A DNA stretch of 64,000 nucleotides, taken from Macrocybe gigantea. Taxonomy: Eukaryota; Basidiomycota; Agaricomycetes; Agaricales; Callistosporiaceae. Position numbers and translations under genes: made by a program. Below the pieces are notes generated by a model, which made no database searches, was not told the origin of the DNA, and worked only from the letters and a program-made list of their open reading frames with translations. Below are positions 9,840 through 22,900 of the stretch, one piece after another (positions within the stretch are counted from its first letter, which is position 1; each line of letters opens with the position of its first letter). Location: the NCBI GenBank assembly GCA_011319805.1, contig SJRY01000136.1, forward strand, positions 1-64,000, written 5' to 3'.

Positions 9840-11050
9840 CTATGATGTTGATCCGTCGCGGCGAGGTAGCAAGGTTACGACACGAGTTGTCTTTACGTCT
9901 CGCCCCGTCTTCCCAAAGTATCGCTCGGACTCAAACGACCAATGAAGCGACCCTACTATCCAGTCTGCGAGTCCATCGACATAGATCTGAACATCGCGGT
10001 CGACTTCGGGACCCCACGATGGAAGCTTGGACCTGTCGTCGATAAAGCGGTCTATTGACTGCTTGCACATGGCGCCAACGAAATCGACGGCAGATTGAAG
10101 ATCGAGTCCCTCTTCATACATCACCACCGGAATCATATTGTGAGTGTCACCCTTGGACTGTTCGACATTGTATGAGAAAATGTCCTGTAAACGGGGAGCG
10201 AGAGATAAGCAAAGGTTTCATCATTTTCAGTAAGGATACTTGCATTTGACCATGTTACCAAATCATTCGCTGCCTCACCCAGGCTACGGATGAGAGGATG
10301 ATCCATGACTTCGTCTGGAATATTGAGATTGTATGCATCTATCCACGAAGGCAGTCACGTTAGGTCATGCGAAGTAGTCCAAATCAGATTATGCTCACAT
10401 TCGATCAGTGCCCAGCAAGGTTTGCATCCAGAGGTGTCGCGGCGCAACGCAATGTAGGACTCGAGGTCTGGGATGACTCCGGCAGCACGGTCAGCAGCTT
10501 GTTGTGTTACACTCTGGAAGAAGAAGTCCATGGTCTCCATGAAGCGCTGCTGAGTCCCAAGGGAGGCTGTCAGGGTGATGCGTTTGTAATAGCTGGAAAA
10601 CGGATTATGATAAGTTACAAGCCACGTTGTCCAGAAGAGTGGTGCTCACTCGCTCGCCATTCTCCCTACACGTGCCGGCGAACGATATGTATGCGGGTGG
10701 TATAAGGAGTTAAGGACCTCATCGGCAACTGCCCGTGTTCCTTGATTGTCCATATCGTCCGACAGGTTGTCGAGATGGAACAGATAGGTGAGAAAGTCGT
10801 TGCAGACTCTCAGCTGAGGATACGCTGCACCAGGATAGGTCATGGCAGTCAGGAGCCCTGCCTTAAGCCCATGCCATGCGTCACGTTTCTTTCCTATCAG
10901 GTTGCCTCCTTTGAATAGCCACCGTTTTGTATCGGTGGTGACCTGTTTCCTATGTCGACTCATTCGAAGCTTGAACGTGCAATGGGAAACGAGATCGGGA
11001 AGGATGATCTTGGCCAGAGGGCTAGTCGCAGTTTTGCTGGAGGCTGACAT
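9840..11050 (-). CDS. Sesquiterpene synthase (basidiomycete class I terpene cyclase)
   Basis: The 344-residue product has the size and motifs of agaricomycete sesquiterpene synthases, which cyclise farnesyl diphosphate in a Mg-dependent reaction in the cytosol. Exons on the minus strand are 11050-10650, 10592-10399, 10338-10244 and 10184-9840, all in phase. The aspartate-rich motif is D94-N-L-S-D98 (followed by D99 and D101). The NSE triad is N230, S234, E238 in NDIFSYNVE, and the late Arg-Tyr pair is R318-Y319 in ESERYFG. Intron 3 (10243-10185) begins with GCAAGT, a classic GC donor, and falls exactly between N230 and D231. A TATA-like box is 157 bp upstream. No P450 or prenyltransferase is adjacent; the nearest gene on the other side is an MFS transporter. 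The product cannot be predicted from sequence. Confidence 0.93.
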
Positions 11051-13249
11051 GTCGGCTGAGAGAAAAGACAGACGAAAATAGAATATGCGTGTGTGTAAGG
11101 GGCGAGGAGCGTAAGTAAGAGCCGAGAGGCGTCAGGAAGAGGGATATGAGGCGTAACGAGTCAGGAAGGAAAGGAATGAGGAATTGCAGCGGCGGGACCA
11201 TGCTCACTTATATACGAGAAATAAGTGATCAATACCTGCAATTGTGATCAAGTCCGTAAACTCCTCTCGAGTTCCCAGAAAATTCTCAGGAACAAGGTTT
11301 CAGACTACGCATCTGTGTAAAAAGGTTATACAGATTGCGAAAAAAGGAAATGAAAGAAGGTACGGGTCGTGCGCCAGATCTGTGAATGTCAATCGTACCA
11401 ATTTCCGTCCGTTGCCCGACCCGAAATCATTGTATGAGACCGTCAAGGGGCTGTGAATGGACGTCGGAGAGCTTCTGGCAACGAAACAGTCAGACAGCGA
11501 TATAAGGATCTAAGATGCAAAGAAATAAAATTGATTTACAATCTGGATAAATCCGTCCGTTCGTCCAAATCCTAATCCCGCGACGTTTGCGGAGAGGGAC
11601 GGAAACGTCAGCGAGAACGAGTTCGGTGAGTCAACGGACGATGCATGCTGTGAATGTTGTCTGTCGCCTAAATGGGCATGGTCCCTTACCGGACCTATAT
11701 GCAATGCTGTTTCAAGTGACCCTGTAACACCGACCCGAAGGTAGCAGACGGTGTCAATTCCACTGGTGCAACACCCAGACGGATGTAGGTTGCCATATTC
11801 TGGCATCCGTCATGTAGTTGATGACAAAGCCCGTGTTCTCAGCGGCACCGAAAGCCAAGGCGCAAAGTATGACAGAGGGGCTATGGTAGATGGGTGTGCG
11901 AAAGGTTTCGCCGTAAGTCCCCAGCGACCAGCCCCGTCCATCAAGACAGACACAGCTACTAATTATAAGTCGCACGTGAGTCAAGAGACAATAGTGTTGG
12001 ACTTGCCGGCATCGCGTTCCCAGGCGGCTGTGAGCATTACTCCATTTGTTTCCTTCCAATGAATGAAGCCTGCTATCATCGATCAGACCATTATTTACGA
12101 AGCGATGGTTTTGAAAAACTAAATTCATCCAATATTGGGCGTGCAAACTTCAATTCGCCATGTAATGACCTCTGGAATACCAGCCACGAGTAGCAAAGTG
12201 CTATAATGATTAAGTGCCACAAAATGGCAAGCATAAATCAAAATGGACTCTCGCGTCATGCCGACGGTCGTTTAGGCGGCCTCTGCTTAGGGTTCATGCA
12301 TGGCCGACATTGACCCGGGTGCAAACTTTGCCAAGTCCGAACGAGATTTGCTCCAGCTCATCGATCAGGACCCAGCTCTGTCATAGTCGGGTGCGTTATC
12401 GCCATTGGGTAATTTCATGCGGCATCGCGTGAGAATGTGTACTGACAAGATGAAGCACATAGCATTTTATGTCCTTGCAAGGACCGTGATTGTATCGCTA
12501 GCCGTCTTAGGTCATTCGAGAATTGGTGAAAGACCGAACATTAATCCTCACGCACAGGGTTCACGAACGTTCAGGTCTATAAGAAGATCTTGCTACATGA
12601 TATGTCGAAGGACTTAGGTGAGGACGAGGCGGCGGATCGCGGTCCTGTCGGTTCGATTTTTTGCGGGTCTTACGAACAGGTACAGCGGTTGGCCGAGCGA
12701 AGGCGAGAACTAATGACATGAACAGACGCAAGACAATTCGGATCACATTGTGCCCATATTCCGAATGCCGCATAGACCGCATTCCTATGATAAAAAAAGG
12801 AAATACTTGGTACGGGCGAAGTCAGGCAATTGGACTGCCTTAAATCGTGAACGTTGATGATTGATACCAAAAAGTTCGCTCTGACTTCGCCATTGCGAAG
12901 GTGAGTGTTACGTGAGAAAAACAGACTCTCAAGGCTCTCGTTTGCGGGCGATGGCAAGAACCATTTTCTAAACCAGCAGATAAAATTTAGCCAAGTTAGT
13001 AGATGAAAAGGTTCCTTACAAACGAGTGGTCCCGACTTTCAGGAATCGCAGTGGAAGGGGTATTATGGTTGAAGAATGCTCCTGATTGGCTCAAAGAATC
13101 TTTGGCTTCACCTTCTGCGACAAACAGCCACAAATGGTAGGTAAGGTTTCCCAACTGGGTGACTACAGCTTCATTGCACAGAACCCACTCGTCCATATCG
13201 AAAACTTTTCCAGTTCCGCTAAGCTGGGGCCTCTGTCCCTGCGTTTGCG
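11051..13249. other. Divergent intergenic region between terpene synthase and MFS transporter
   Basis: Apart from a TATA-like box near its left end I see no gene and no repeat. The frames found here lack codon or family support. Confidence 0.5.
11207..11214 (-). promoter_or_regulatory. Putative TATA box of sesquiterpene synthase
   Basis: On the minus strand this reads TATATAAG, 157 bp upstream of the start codon at 11050. The sequence between is purine/pyrimidine-biased leader. Confidence 0.45.
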
Positions 13250-16200
13250 ATGAGCACCCAAGTATCAGATAGGGACGTTCCGCCTAGAAGAATATTCGGT
13301 GCTCAACATCCTGATGACGAGGATGGGGTCCAGAGCAGTAAAGCTTCTGTTTTCCGCCAAGTGCTGAACCGCTTTTCGTTTCGCGATGTTCGTCCAACGA
13401 GCTTTCGTCCTGGTTGGACACTGTCGAGCGAGCAGAGTGACGCCCTAGATTCGCCCAAGCCACCTTCAGAACGACCGCCTGTGCCAACCATGATACAATC
13501 TGCCAGTGAGGCTTACATGACACCATTGCCGATACTTTCAATGGTGGTACTATCCATAGTGCGTGGTGTAGACCTGTCTACAATACCGCGTCAGTTACAC
13601 TCAAGTCGTTCCAGACTATGCTTGGCGAGTTCCTCTCTGCAAACGTTTCGACGCCCTTTCTGTTATTCATGGTTAAAGGTGCTGTCGAGGCTTCTTGACA
13701 ACATTAGTTCACGTTGACCATCTCACAGGTTTTGGAGAAATGTCGGATGAAGCAGAGGTCGCATTTTGGACTGGCATTTTAGGTGAGCGTGGCAGTCATG
13801 TCTGTCTTGCCAGTCGTTGGCTGAAGTCCGGCAGTCGCGACATTCTTTCTGACGCAGTTCATCACGTCTTTACTTTGGGTGCGATTCAATACCCTGTTTA
13901 ATCGACTGTGCCTGTGTCTTACTCCTTCCTCAGGCAACTGTAGCTGAGAAACACGGTCGACGTCTCGTTCTGACAATATCTCTCTTGGGCAGTGCTGTCA
14001 CATGCCTTATTTTCGGAACGTCGACCTCACTTCAGCAAGCTATCTGCATACGGCTTATGCAGGGTATATTTGCTGGAGCGGTCGGTGTGGCTCGCGGTTC
14101 TATCGCCTTCATAACAGATCCAAGCAATGAAGGAAGAGCTTATGCTATCCTAGGGTAAAGTCCCATTCTTCCCCTTCTCAGAGTTTCATATTCAAGGATG
14201 ATTCGCTTCTTATCTGTAGGTTCTGCTGGGGTCTGGGTGGTGTCGCAGGTGCTATCATAGGAGGAGCATGTCAGTTTCGCTGCTTCTGAGTTCAAAACAG
14301 GTTAGACTAACTATCTATCTCAGTTGAAAGACCTGCTGTCAAGTGGCCTGGAGTCTTCGATAAGACGCCGTTGTTCACTGAGTATCCTTATCTCCTACCG
14401 TGTGCTATTGCTGCTTCGGTCATGCTTATTGGTGAGTTCTGTGCCCTGACCAACGAGAAACCTTCCTTCACTCACATGTCAATGCAGGCTCAATTCTATC
14501 GTGCTTTTTGAGCCGCGATGGCGGTCCTCAAGAAGGTGCAATTCGACTACCACACGAGAAATACTTGACCCAACAAACTATACCGGAAGAGGAATCCGTA
14601 CCTCCTACTCCGATCGAAGAACAAGAAAGCTCGCACCCGTCTTTGCTTCAAAGGTTGTGCCAAAGAGTGTCCAGTTATTTCGGCTATCAGGGTCTTGAAT
14701 TTCATCGTATAAACGCCCTGCCTGACTCATCCGGTGGGCAACCTTCCGCTGTTCCATTGTCTTCGCCGGGAACAAGGCTTGAAAGAACGCGAACTTTTTC
14801 TCGGACCAGTCGTGTAAACGGCTCCGCCTATGGCTATGGCGCCGGTTATCGAAACCGGTTAAGCAGCAGTTCGGCCTTCAATGTCAGGCACGGCAGCACA
14901 CCAAGCACTTTAAGACGGAGAAGATGGAGTGCTTTGAGCGGCACTAGGGAGAGTTACGGAAATTCGAGCGACCTTAACTTTGCTCAGCGATTGCTGATGG
15001 CCAATGAGAACGCAGTGACGAACATCGCCGATCTTTGGGTCGCAGCAGCAATGAACGTCGATAACGAAGATCCATTCGAGAGCGACATAGAGACCGCGTC
15101 CGACATCGAAGATGAGTCCCCAGATGCTCTTCAAGCTTCTCCCAACCGTGATGGCGGCGTTCCCGGTGTCGATACTGCTTCAGGTTCCCCAAGCACAAGA
15201 AGAGCGAGCTCCGGCACGACAGCGACGCCAAGATTTTTGCGGAATCCTAGATATTCAAATGCAATGGATTCATCTAGGCGAGGTTCGCAATCTCAACCAA
15301 GTCCGGTTATTCCTTCTTCATCCTATCCTCGCTCTCTTGCCGGAACGCCAATGTCTCGCCGCTTTTCCTCCTCCATGCCAAGCATCTTTTCACATCCCGG
15401 CGTCCGAACGCCATCCGCCGTGTTAGATGCGCAACAGTTATCGCTTCAAACCGAGTTAGAACCATCTATTGGAGACGGTTTGCATCCTATTTTGGAGTCG
15501 AGGCCTATCTCCCAGGGAGAACCGATGCCTTCAGATGTCGAGGCTTTTTCGGATAAACCGCCCACCCTGGTCTCTCAATTACCGCTTCTTGTAATTTGCC
15601 AATATGGAATGTTGGCTTTGCACTCGACGACGCACGACCAAGTATTCATGTCATATCTCGTAACGTGGGTGTTTTTCGTATCTAGCTCGAAGCGCTTTCT
15701 TATTTTGGTTTACAGCGATTACGATGCTGGCGGTCTTAATCTGAATGCTGGACACTTCGCCCAGCTCAGTAGGTCGCATTCACGTTCCAACGTTTTGTTC
15801 TATAATGTCATTCATGCATGCAGTTGCGCTCATGTGTCTGGCCCAAATCGTATATCAATTTTATCTTTATCCGTAGGTGTGAAATCCCTTCAATTGTGGA
15901 TGGTAGCTGATCCCCATTCTGATAGTAATATTGGGTATGTAATATCCAACATCCAACTGTTGCCTTAACCCTAAATGTCGACGTCAGGCCTCCAAGAGGT
16001 CGATTCTCCCACATGGCAATGTTTCGTATTGGATCGCTGTTGTTTGTTCCTGCGTATATTGCTGTCGTGCTCCTCCGCCCTTTTGCGAGCAACAGCGACG
16101 ATGGAAATTTCCTTGTCATGACAGGTATGGGCCACATACGCCATGCCTTAGCTTCTGTTCGTGACTGACTTCACACCTTTGACATTAGGACTTGCTGTTA

Positions 16201-16630
16201 CCACGTGAGATGAACTTTATCAATTCGTCACTTGTTCTCGTGTTTAAATCGTCCGAATCAGTGCCATTCGTTACTGTGGATCCACTTTTGGCTATACCGC
16301 AATATCTATCCTCCTCAATTACAGTGAGTCTCTCAGGAGCTAATCATCTCATGTCTCAAACCAACCAACATTCCCAGTGACTCCACCACCGGCCGTTGGT
16401 TATGCCAATGGCATAGCCCAGAGCATTGTTAGTCTAGCCAGATGCGTCGGACCGGTGATTGGAGGCTATGTGAGTGTCGCGATGTTCCTAGCGCGATATT
16501 GCTTTTTAATTTTGATTGGCAGCTGTGGTCTGTGAGTATACAAGACAACCCTTCAGGATATTACTTTGGATTCTTTGTGTGTGCTGCTGCTTGCTTCCTC
16601 GCGGTGGTCCAGAGTTACATGATTCGATGA
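13250..16630 (+). CDS. Large MFS transporter (DHA1/tetracycline-resistance-like), 15 exons
   Basis: The 847-residue model is a major facilitator with the two six-helix halves split by a long hydrophilic loop. Exons: 13250-13558, 13615-13678, 13729-13782, 13835-13878, 13934-14154, 14220-14269, 14324-14431, 14488-15664, 15716-15768, 15824-15872, 15988-16124, 16189-16204, 16262-16323, 16378-16469, 16523-16630; every join keeps phase and uses GT-AG. Helix 1 starts near SMVVLSITMLGEFL; the loop 2-3 motif is WATVAEKHGRR; helix 5 contains GFCWGLGGVAGAIIGG. The Ser/Arg-rich loop of about 300 residues lies in exon 8. The second half includes YVAGYDAGG-like VTDYDAGGLNL, GYANGIAQSIVSLARCVGPVIGG and a final helix. 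Exon 12 is only 16 nt. It probably exports small molecules from cell or vacuole; substrate unknown. The long loop is typical of a fungal subgroup. Confidence 0.88.
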
Positions 16631-17006
16631 GTGCACTTCATTTTGTTTGCGTATTCGCAGGAAACATCGCCATGTAACCATAATTCATTTGTTCGCCAGA
16701 GACCTGTACACCATTTCTATTTTCGCACTTTTTCCCGCATGTACACCCGCTTTCGTCCTTATTGTTGTTGGACTAGTAGAACATCGCCTGTGACATCTTT
16801 CGGATTCCTGGGGCCGGTGTGGCGTTCGGAAGGTATTGAGGCGTCCGCCTTGATACGGTGTTACTTGTATCAGGATGGCTATCAGTAATCCCGGTTTCCG
16901 ATGCAACGGCTAGGAATGGGGACCATATTTTCTTTGAAAGCAAATATGTACAAATACAGTTTGGCAAGAAATCTTGTATTCATCCTTGGTACACGGAACA
17001 ACCACA
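16631..17006. other. Short intergenic region
   Basis: Nothing recognised between the transporter stop and the MAK5 start; both genes are on the plus strand, so it must hold a terminator and a promoter. Confidence 0.5.
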
Positions 17007-19853
17007 ATGATATGCACTGGTCATCCCCGTAAACCAGTGTCAAAACGGAAGTTGACGGATGCGAACCAAAAGTCGCGAAAAAAAGTGAAAATTCACCATA
17101 CGACTGATAACCTCCCATGGAAACGAGTATCACGGCCTGTGGAGGCCGGATTAGATGGGTACGATGGGGTCTTAGAGCTGGAAGAGGTTGAAGATGTCGA
17201 AGTTGTGTATGAAGAAACGGAGGGGGGCAGGGTCGCGAGATTCCAAGTAAGCCTCGCGAATGGATCGCCTATAGCTGACTGTAGCTGTTTCATTGTTGTA
17301 GGTCATTGATCGCGAAAATGGGAGTGGCAAACAGGACGCTGAGCCATCGCAACGCGTAAAATCTCCTTCAGATGCAGAGCCCCAGGAAGAAAAAGAAGAC
17401 CTCGCCGATGAACCAGAAATGATACCTTTTGACTGTGGGCTTCACATTATTTCCTCTCCGGCATGTCTACTCAAGGTTCCCTCTTCATAGCAGCCGGGCT
17501 TCTTCCCAAGTGGCATCGATTTTCGCTTCATACCCATCTATTGAGGTCCATACACTCTCAACACTTTGATTCACCTACGCCTATCCAAGCGGCGGCCTTA
17601 CCCGTCGCCCTTGCTGGGAAAGATGTGGTCGGAGTTGCTCAAACGGTTAGTTCTTCCCATTGACGTAGTTGTACAACTGACACAGGCTTAAGGGTTCAGG
17701 GAAAACGCTTGCTTATGGTCTGCCCGTTTTACATCGTTTCCTATCCCAGCCACGTCCAAAACCCGGGAGACGGCGTCCGGTACAGGCGTTAATTCTCGCG
17801 CCCACACGCGAGCTTGTTTTGCAAGTATGCTCGCACCTGAAAGCCTGTTTGATCCCTGTCAAAGAACTCTCTTCGGATGCCGCCCTACAATTTTCACAGG
17901 CTGCGGGAATGAATGACACATTGCATTCAAACGCTGAAATGGATGCTTTCTCGGCTCTATCCAAGGCGCCACCTCATGTCAGTGTAGCCGCCATAGTTGG
18001 TGGAATGTCGGCGCAGAAACAACGACGCATCTTAGATCGAGGAGTGGATGTTCTAGTGGCAACTCCTGGACGTCTCTGGGACATTATGGAAGATGTAGGG
18101 TTCTTAATCTTAAATCTGGTGTTCTTGGTTGATCTCACTCCTATAAAAAGGACGATACTCTTTCGAAAGATATTAAAAATCTCAAATTCTTAGTGTTGGA
18201 TGAAGCGGATCGCATGATCGAAACCGGCCATTTTGCGGAGCTAGATAGCATTCTGCGTTTGACTTTGCGGGAAGTAAAGTGCGTGGCATCTGTGTTGGTT
18301 CAAATGTCGAGCTAAAGAATCTCAGGGAGGAAAAGATACCGAATGAATCTGACACGTCTGATGAAGAGGACGGAGAGCGACGGAAGAGAGCAGATGCCCT
18401 CCAGACGTTCGTCTTCTCCGCAACGCTGAGTAAAGACTTGCAGAAAAATGTCAAAAACGCTCGCGTCCCAAAAAGGCTGGGAAACATTATGACGAACCTG
18501 CGTCGACACTCGGTAAACAAGAAGTCCTATTTTCCTCCAGACTTAATTAACATGAGCGTTTTCGCAGATGATCTTCTGCTTCGCCTAGACTTCCGAGATA
18601 CTGACCCTACGGTCATCGATCTGAGTCCAAAAGGTGGTGTCGTCTCCACACTGCAGGAAAGTAAAATTGACTGTCTCGCGTCCGATAAGGTTCGCCTCAC
18701 CATCGTTGAGAGTACGATGCATATGTTTTAACTGTTCGGCATTGGTATAGGACGTTTACTTGTATTACTTTCTTCTGCGCTATCCTGGCCGATCACTTGT
18801 TTTTCTGTCCTCGATCGATGGCATCCGACGGCTCATGCCGTTACTGGAATTACTGAATATCAGGGCTTTCCCGCTGCACTCCCAACTTGAGCAACGACAA
18901 CGGTTAAAGAATCTCGATAGGTAGCTCACACTGTCAATGCTTTTACGTCTACCTGACATATTCCATGTCTAGATTCAAATCAATTGAAAATTCTGTTCTC
19001 CTCGCCACAGATATTGCCGCACGCGGTCTTGACATACCGGCAGTGGATCACGTCATTCATTATCAAGTTCCCCGCTCTGCGGATGCATATATTCATCGAA
19101 ACGGCAGAACAGCTCGTGCCATGAGAAAAGGGTTCAGCATGCTAATGTGCGCTCCCGACGAGCGCAGAGTTCTCAGAGCAGTTCTTGGGAATATGAAGCG
19201 GCGTATGTATCCGGCGATCACTCGACTCGCTTTAACACGCCACTGACATGTCCACGACAGACGAAGAGGAAATCCCTGAAATGTCTATGGATCTCAGTAT
19301 CATAGACCAATTGAAAGCGCGAGTGCAGTTGGCTCGCAAAATCGACGTGGAACAACACAAAGCCAAGAAGTCTAAATTCGAGAAGAATTGGATGAAAGAG
19401 ACGGCTGAGGCAATGGAAATTGAATTGGACTCGGATTTCGTCAGGTGTGTGAATTCCTCTTTTAGTGTGGATCCATTCTATAAACTTACTTTGTTCTCAG
19501 TGACGAAGACGATCCAAAGCCTAAGAATAGGAAACTGAAGACAAAAAATGCCCAAGCTGCGGCCCTCAAAGCCGAGCTGAAGGAGCTTCTGTCCAAGCCG
19601 CTAGTTTCGCGTGGTGTTTTGGCGAAGTACCTCACCTCAGGTAGCAAACCCATCGTAGACGACCTTCTGGCTGGAAACTGTAGGTCTATTTAATCAACGG
19701 CACACGGTTCATAAGCTCTGAGCACCTTTTATAGTAAATGAGTCTATCATCGGTATGGAAAATTCAGAAGCTGGAAGTCAACTCGTTAAGAAGCGGAAGA
19801 AGCCTACGAGACCGGAAAATGAGCAATGGAATGGTATAACTGAGGAATCATGA
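17007..19853 (+). CDS. MAK5: DEAD-box RNA helicase MAK5 (DDX24-like), one suspected missing base
   Basis: Mak5 is a nucleolar ATP-dependent RNA helicase needed for 60S subunit assembly. My model has 12 exons (17007-17246, 17302-17434, 17476-17645, 17693-18094, 18151-18273, 18318-18512, 18568-18689, 18751-18920, 18973-19202, 19261-19444, 19501-19679, 19735-19853) and about 755 residues, close to the family. All motifs are present: Q motif [44 protein letters not shown] and HRNGRTAR, plus the C-terminal [23 protein letters not shown] block. In exon 6 the run of five A at 18453-18457 seems one A short: with six, the frame reads [11 protein letters not shown]...ASTL and joins across a 55-nt intron (18513-18567) to [11 protein letters not shown]. 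As printed, the missing base and the unspliced intron cancel out, so the frame stays open and hides both. PWP2 follows 140 bp downstream. Confidence 0.92.
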
Positions 19854-19993
19854 GTTTGCGCCATTGTTGAGGGTCGTGGCGGTCTGGAGATACTGCGTCT
19901 ATGATTGCCTTTATGGACATCAAATCTTATCTTATCTGTAACGTGACTGTCTGATTCATGTGATCGCCTTGTCTTTGGTGGCTGTGCCGAAAA

Positions 19994-22900
19994 ATGAAGG
20001 CCAACTTCAAGGTGTGTATACGGATTTTCGAGAAAGAGATACAGACTGTTAATCGCAATTGAATACAGTTTTCCAACATATGTGGAACGGTCTATCGTCA
20101 GGGAAATATTCTTTTCACGAAAGATGGCAATACGCTGTTGAGCCCAGTCGGTAATCGAGTATCCGATTTCGACCTTGTCAAGTACGCTGTCGAAACGTAT
20201 CCGTTCCCTTTCCGGTTGCTCGACTTATATATGATATTCCCAGCAACAAATCGTCGACTTTTGCGTTTGAAAATCGGAAAAATATCGCCGCGATTGCCTT
20301 GAGTCCGGACTCCAACATTTTGATAACAGTCGACGAAGGTGCGTCATTTGTACGTCGTCTCAGGCGGACCTTAGAGACCTGAAGGATCTGTTTGCAGATG
20401 GACGTGCGTTACTGGTGAACTTCAAGCGCGGAGCGGTTCTCCACCACTTCAATTTCCAAAAAAAGGTTAAAGACATCCAGTTTTCGCCAGATGGAAAGTG
20501 AGTGCGCGCCTCTTGCTTGTTTCCTTCGGGCTTGCTCAACCATGCCCTATCCCCAAGATACATCGCCGTTACGCATGACACGCATGTGCAAGTCTGGAGG
20601 ACTCCAAATCACCTCGTTCGTGAATTTGCGCCGTTCGTGCTCCACAGGACCTATACCGGGCATCACGATGAAGTCCTGAGCATTCAGTGGGCTCCAGACT
20701 CAAAGTGCGCTTCTCCGAATCACATTAAAAAGTTTAGGACTGATTGAGCTATCCGCGACAAGGTGTTTCATCACCACTTCTCGTGATATGACCGCTCGAC
20801 TGTTTACGCTGGATCCGATGGAAGGGTTTCGACCGAAGACGTTTGCTGGGCACAAGGACTCCGTTTTACATGCATACTTTTCCTCAGACGGGACCAGAGT
20901 GAGCTTTGTTAATCCGATTCTGCAATTCAGTGCCCTCATCTTCACGTTCACCTATGCCAACTAGATCTACACTGTCAGCAGAGATGGAGCCGTGTTTACA
21001 TGGAAAGCCAAGGAGTCGGAAGAAGACTCCGAAGCAGAAGACGATGACCAGCCCGTCGCCTCGACGTCGACCGCCGCTCAAGGGCTCACTCGTATGATCG
21101 CCAACACGCGCTGGGGTGTGCACAAGCGACACTACTTCAACCAACCGGGCACCAAAGTCGTCTGCACGGCGTTTCACGCCGCGTCAAGCCTGCTCGTGGT
21201 CGGCTTCTCGACGGGTATCTTCGGGCTTTGGGAAATGCCGGCCTTCACAAACGTCCACACCTTGAGCATATCACAGGAAAAGATCTCGTCCGTCGCCATC
21301 AACGCATCCGGCGAGTGGCTCGCGTTCGGAGCAAAGAAGCTCGGGCAGCTGCTCGTGTGGGAGTGGCAGTCCGAGTCGTACATCCTCAAACAGCAGGGGC
21401 ACTACTACGACATGAACACGCTGTGCTATGCGCCGGATGGACAGACGGTCGCCACCGGGGGCGACGACGGCAAAGTGAAAGTGTGGTCGTCCTACTCTGG
21501 GTTCTGTTTCGTGACCTTTTCCGAGCACAGCGCGTCCGTGTCCACCGTCGCGTTCGCAAAGCAAGGCAGCGTGCTGTTCTCAGCCTCGCTCGACGGCACA
21601 GTGCGCGCGTTCGACCTGATCCGCTACCGCAACTTTCGCACGTTCACATCCCCATCCCCGGTGCAATTCTCCTGCCTTGCCGTCGACCCGTCTGGCGAGG
21701 TCGTCGCGGCGGGTTCGACGGACTCGTTCGAAGTGTTCCTGTGGTCCGTGCAGACGGGCAAGCTGCTGGACATCCTGACGGGTCACGAAGGGCCCGTGAG
21801 CGCGCTCGCGTTTGCTCCGAGCGGTGCGAACCAGCTTGTGAGCGGCTCGTGGGACCGCACGGTGCGCGTGTGGAGCGTGTTTGGGCGCTCGCGGGCGGTA
21901 GAGCCGCTCTCGCTCACGTCGGACGTGCTGGCGATCGCGTTTCGACCTGACGGGAAGGAGCTCGCCGTGGCAACGCTGGACGGACAGATCACGTTCTTCG
22001 CGGTTCCAGAAGGCAAGCAGACGAACGCGATCGATGGGCGGAAGGATATCTCGGGCGGTCGGCGAGCGGACGACCGGGTGTCAGCGGCGAACAGCGCATC
22101 GGGTAAGGCGTTCAACAGCCTGTCGTACACGGCGGATGGGCGGTGCGTACTCGCAGGCGGGAACAGCAAGTATGTCGTGCTGTACGACGTGCGCGAGGGC
22201 GAGGGCGTGATGGTGAAGAAGTACCAGATCTCGCAGAACCTCTCGCTCGATGGCACAGAAGAGTTCCTCGACAGCCGTAAGGTCAACGACGCCGGCATTA
22301 ACGTCGACCTCATCGACACTCGCGGCGAGGAGAGCGACCTAGAGGACCGGATGGACGTCGGCCTGCCTGGCGCTAGCCGTGGCGCCGGCGACATGTCGAT
22401 CAGGCGATACCGCCAGGCGGCACGGACCAAATGCATTCAGTTCTCGCCGACAGGGCGCGCATGGGCCGCCGCGTCGACGGAAGGCCTTCTTATCTATTCG
22501 CTCGACGAGACGGTCGCGTTCGACCCGTTCGATCTCTCGATCGACCTGACACCACAGGCCGTGCTTGACGTGCTGGTGGAGCGGGAATACCTCAAGGCGC
22601 TCGTCATGGCATTCCGACTGAACGAGAAGCCGCTCATTCAGCGCGTGTACGAGTCCGTGCCGCGGGAGGACGTGCGGCTCGTCGGGAGGCAGGTCCCAAT
22701 GCTGTATGTGCCACAGCTGCTCAGATTCGTCGGCGAGCATCTGGACCGCAGCCCGCACCTCGAGTTTGACTTGCTGTGGATCAACACGCTGTTGATGGCA
22801 CACGGACGCGCGTTGAGAGACCGTTCTGCGGAGTACGCGAGCGTCTTTCGAATCCTTCAGCGGGGACTGACCGATTTCGAAAAGTCTATCGCCAGACTGT

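Noticed and set aside
18513..18567. Coding sequence in MAK5 reading straight through this stretch
   Set aside because: It has donor, branch and acceptor signals, and removing it together with one added A upstream restores family sequence on both sides.
21228..21950. Long overlapping frames on both strands within PWP2 exon 7, and similar ones in DHH1, the terpene synthases and the glycosyltransferase
   Set aside because: They are shadows caused by high GC content at third positions of the real genes.
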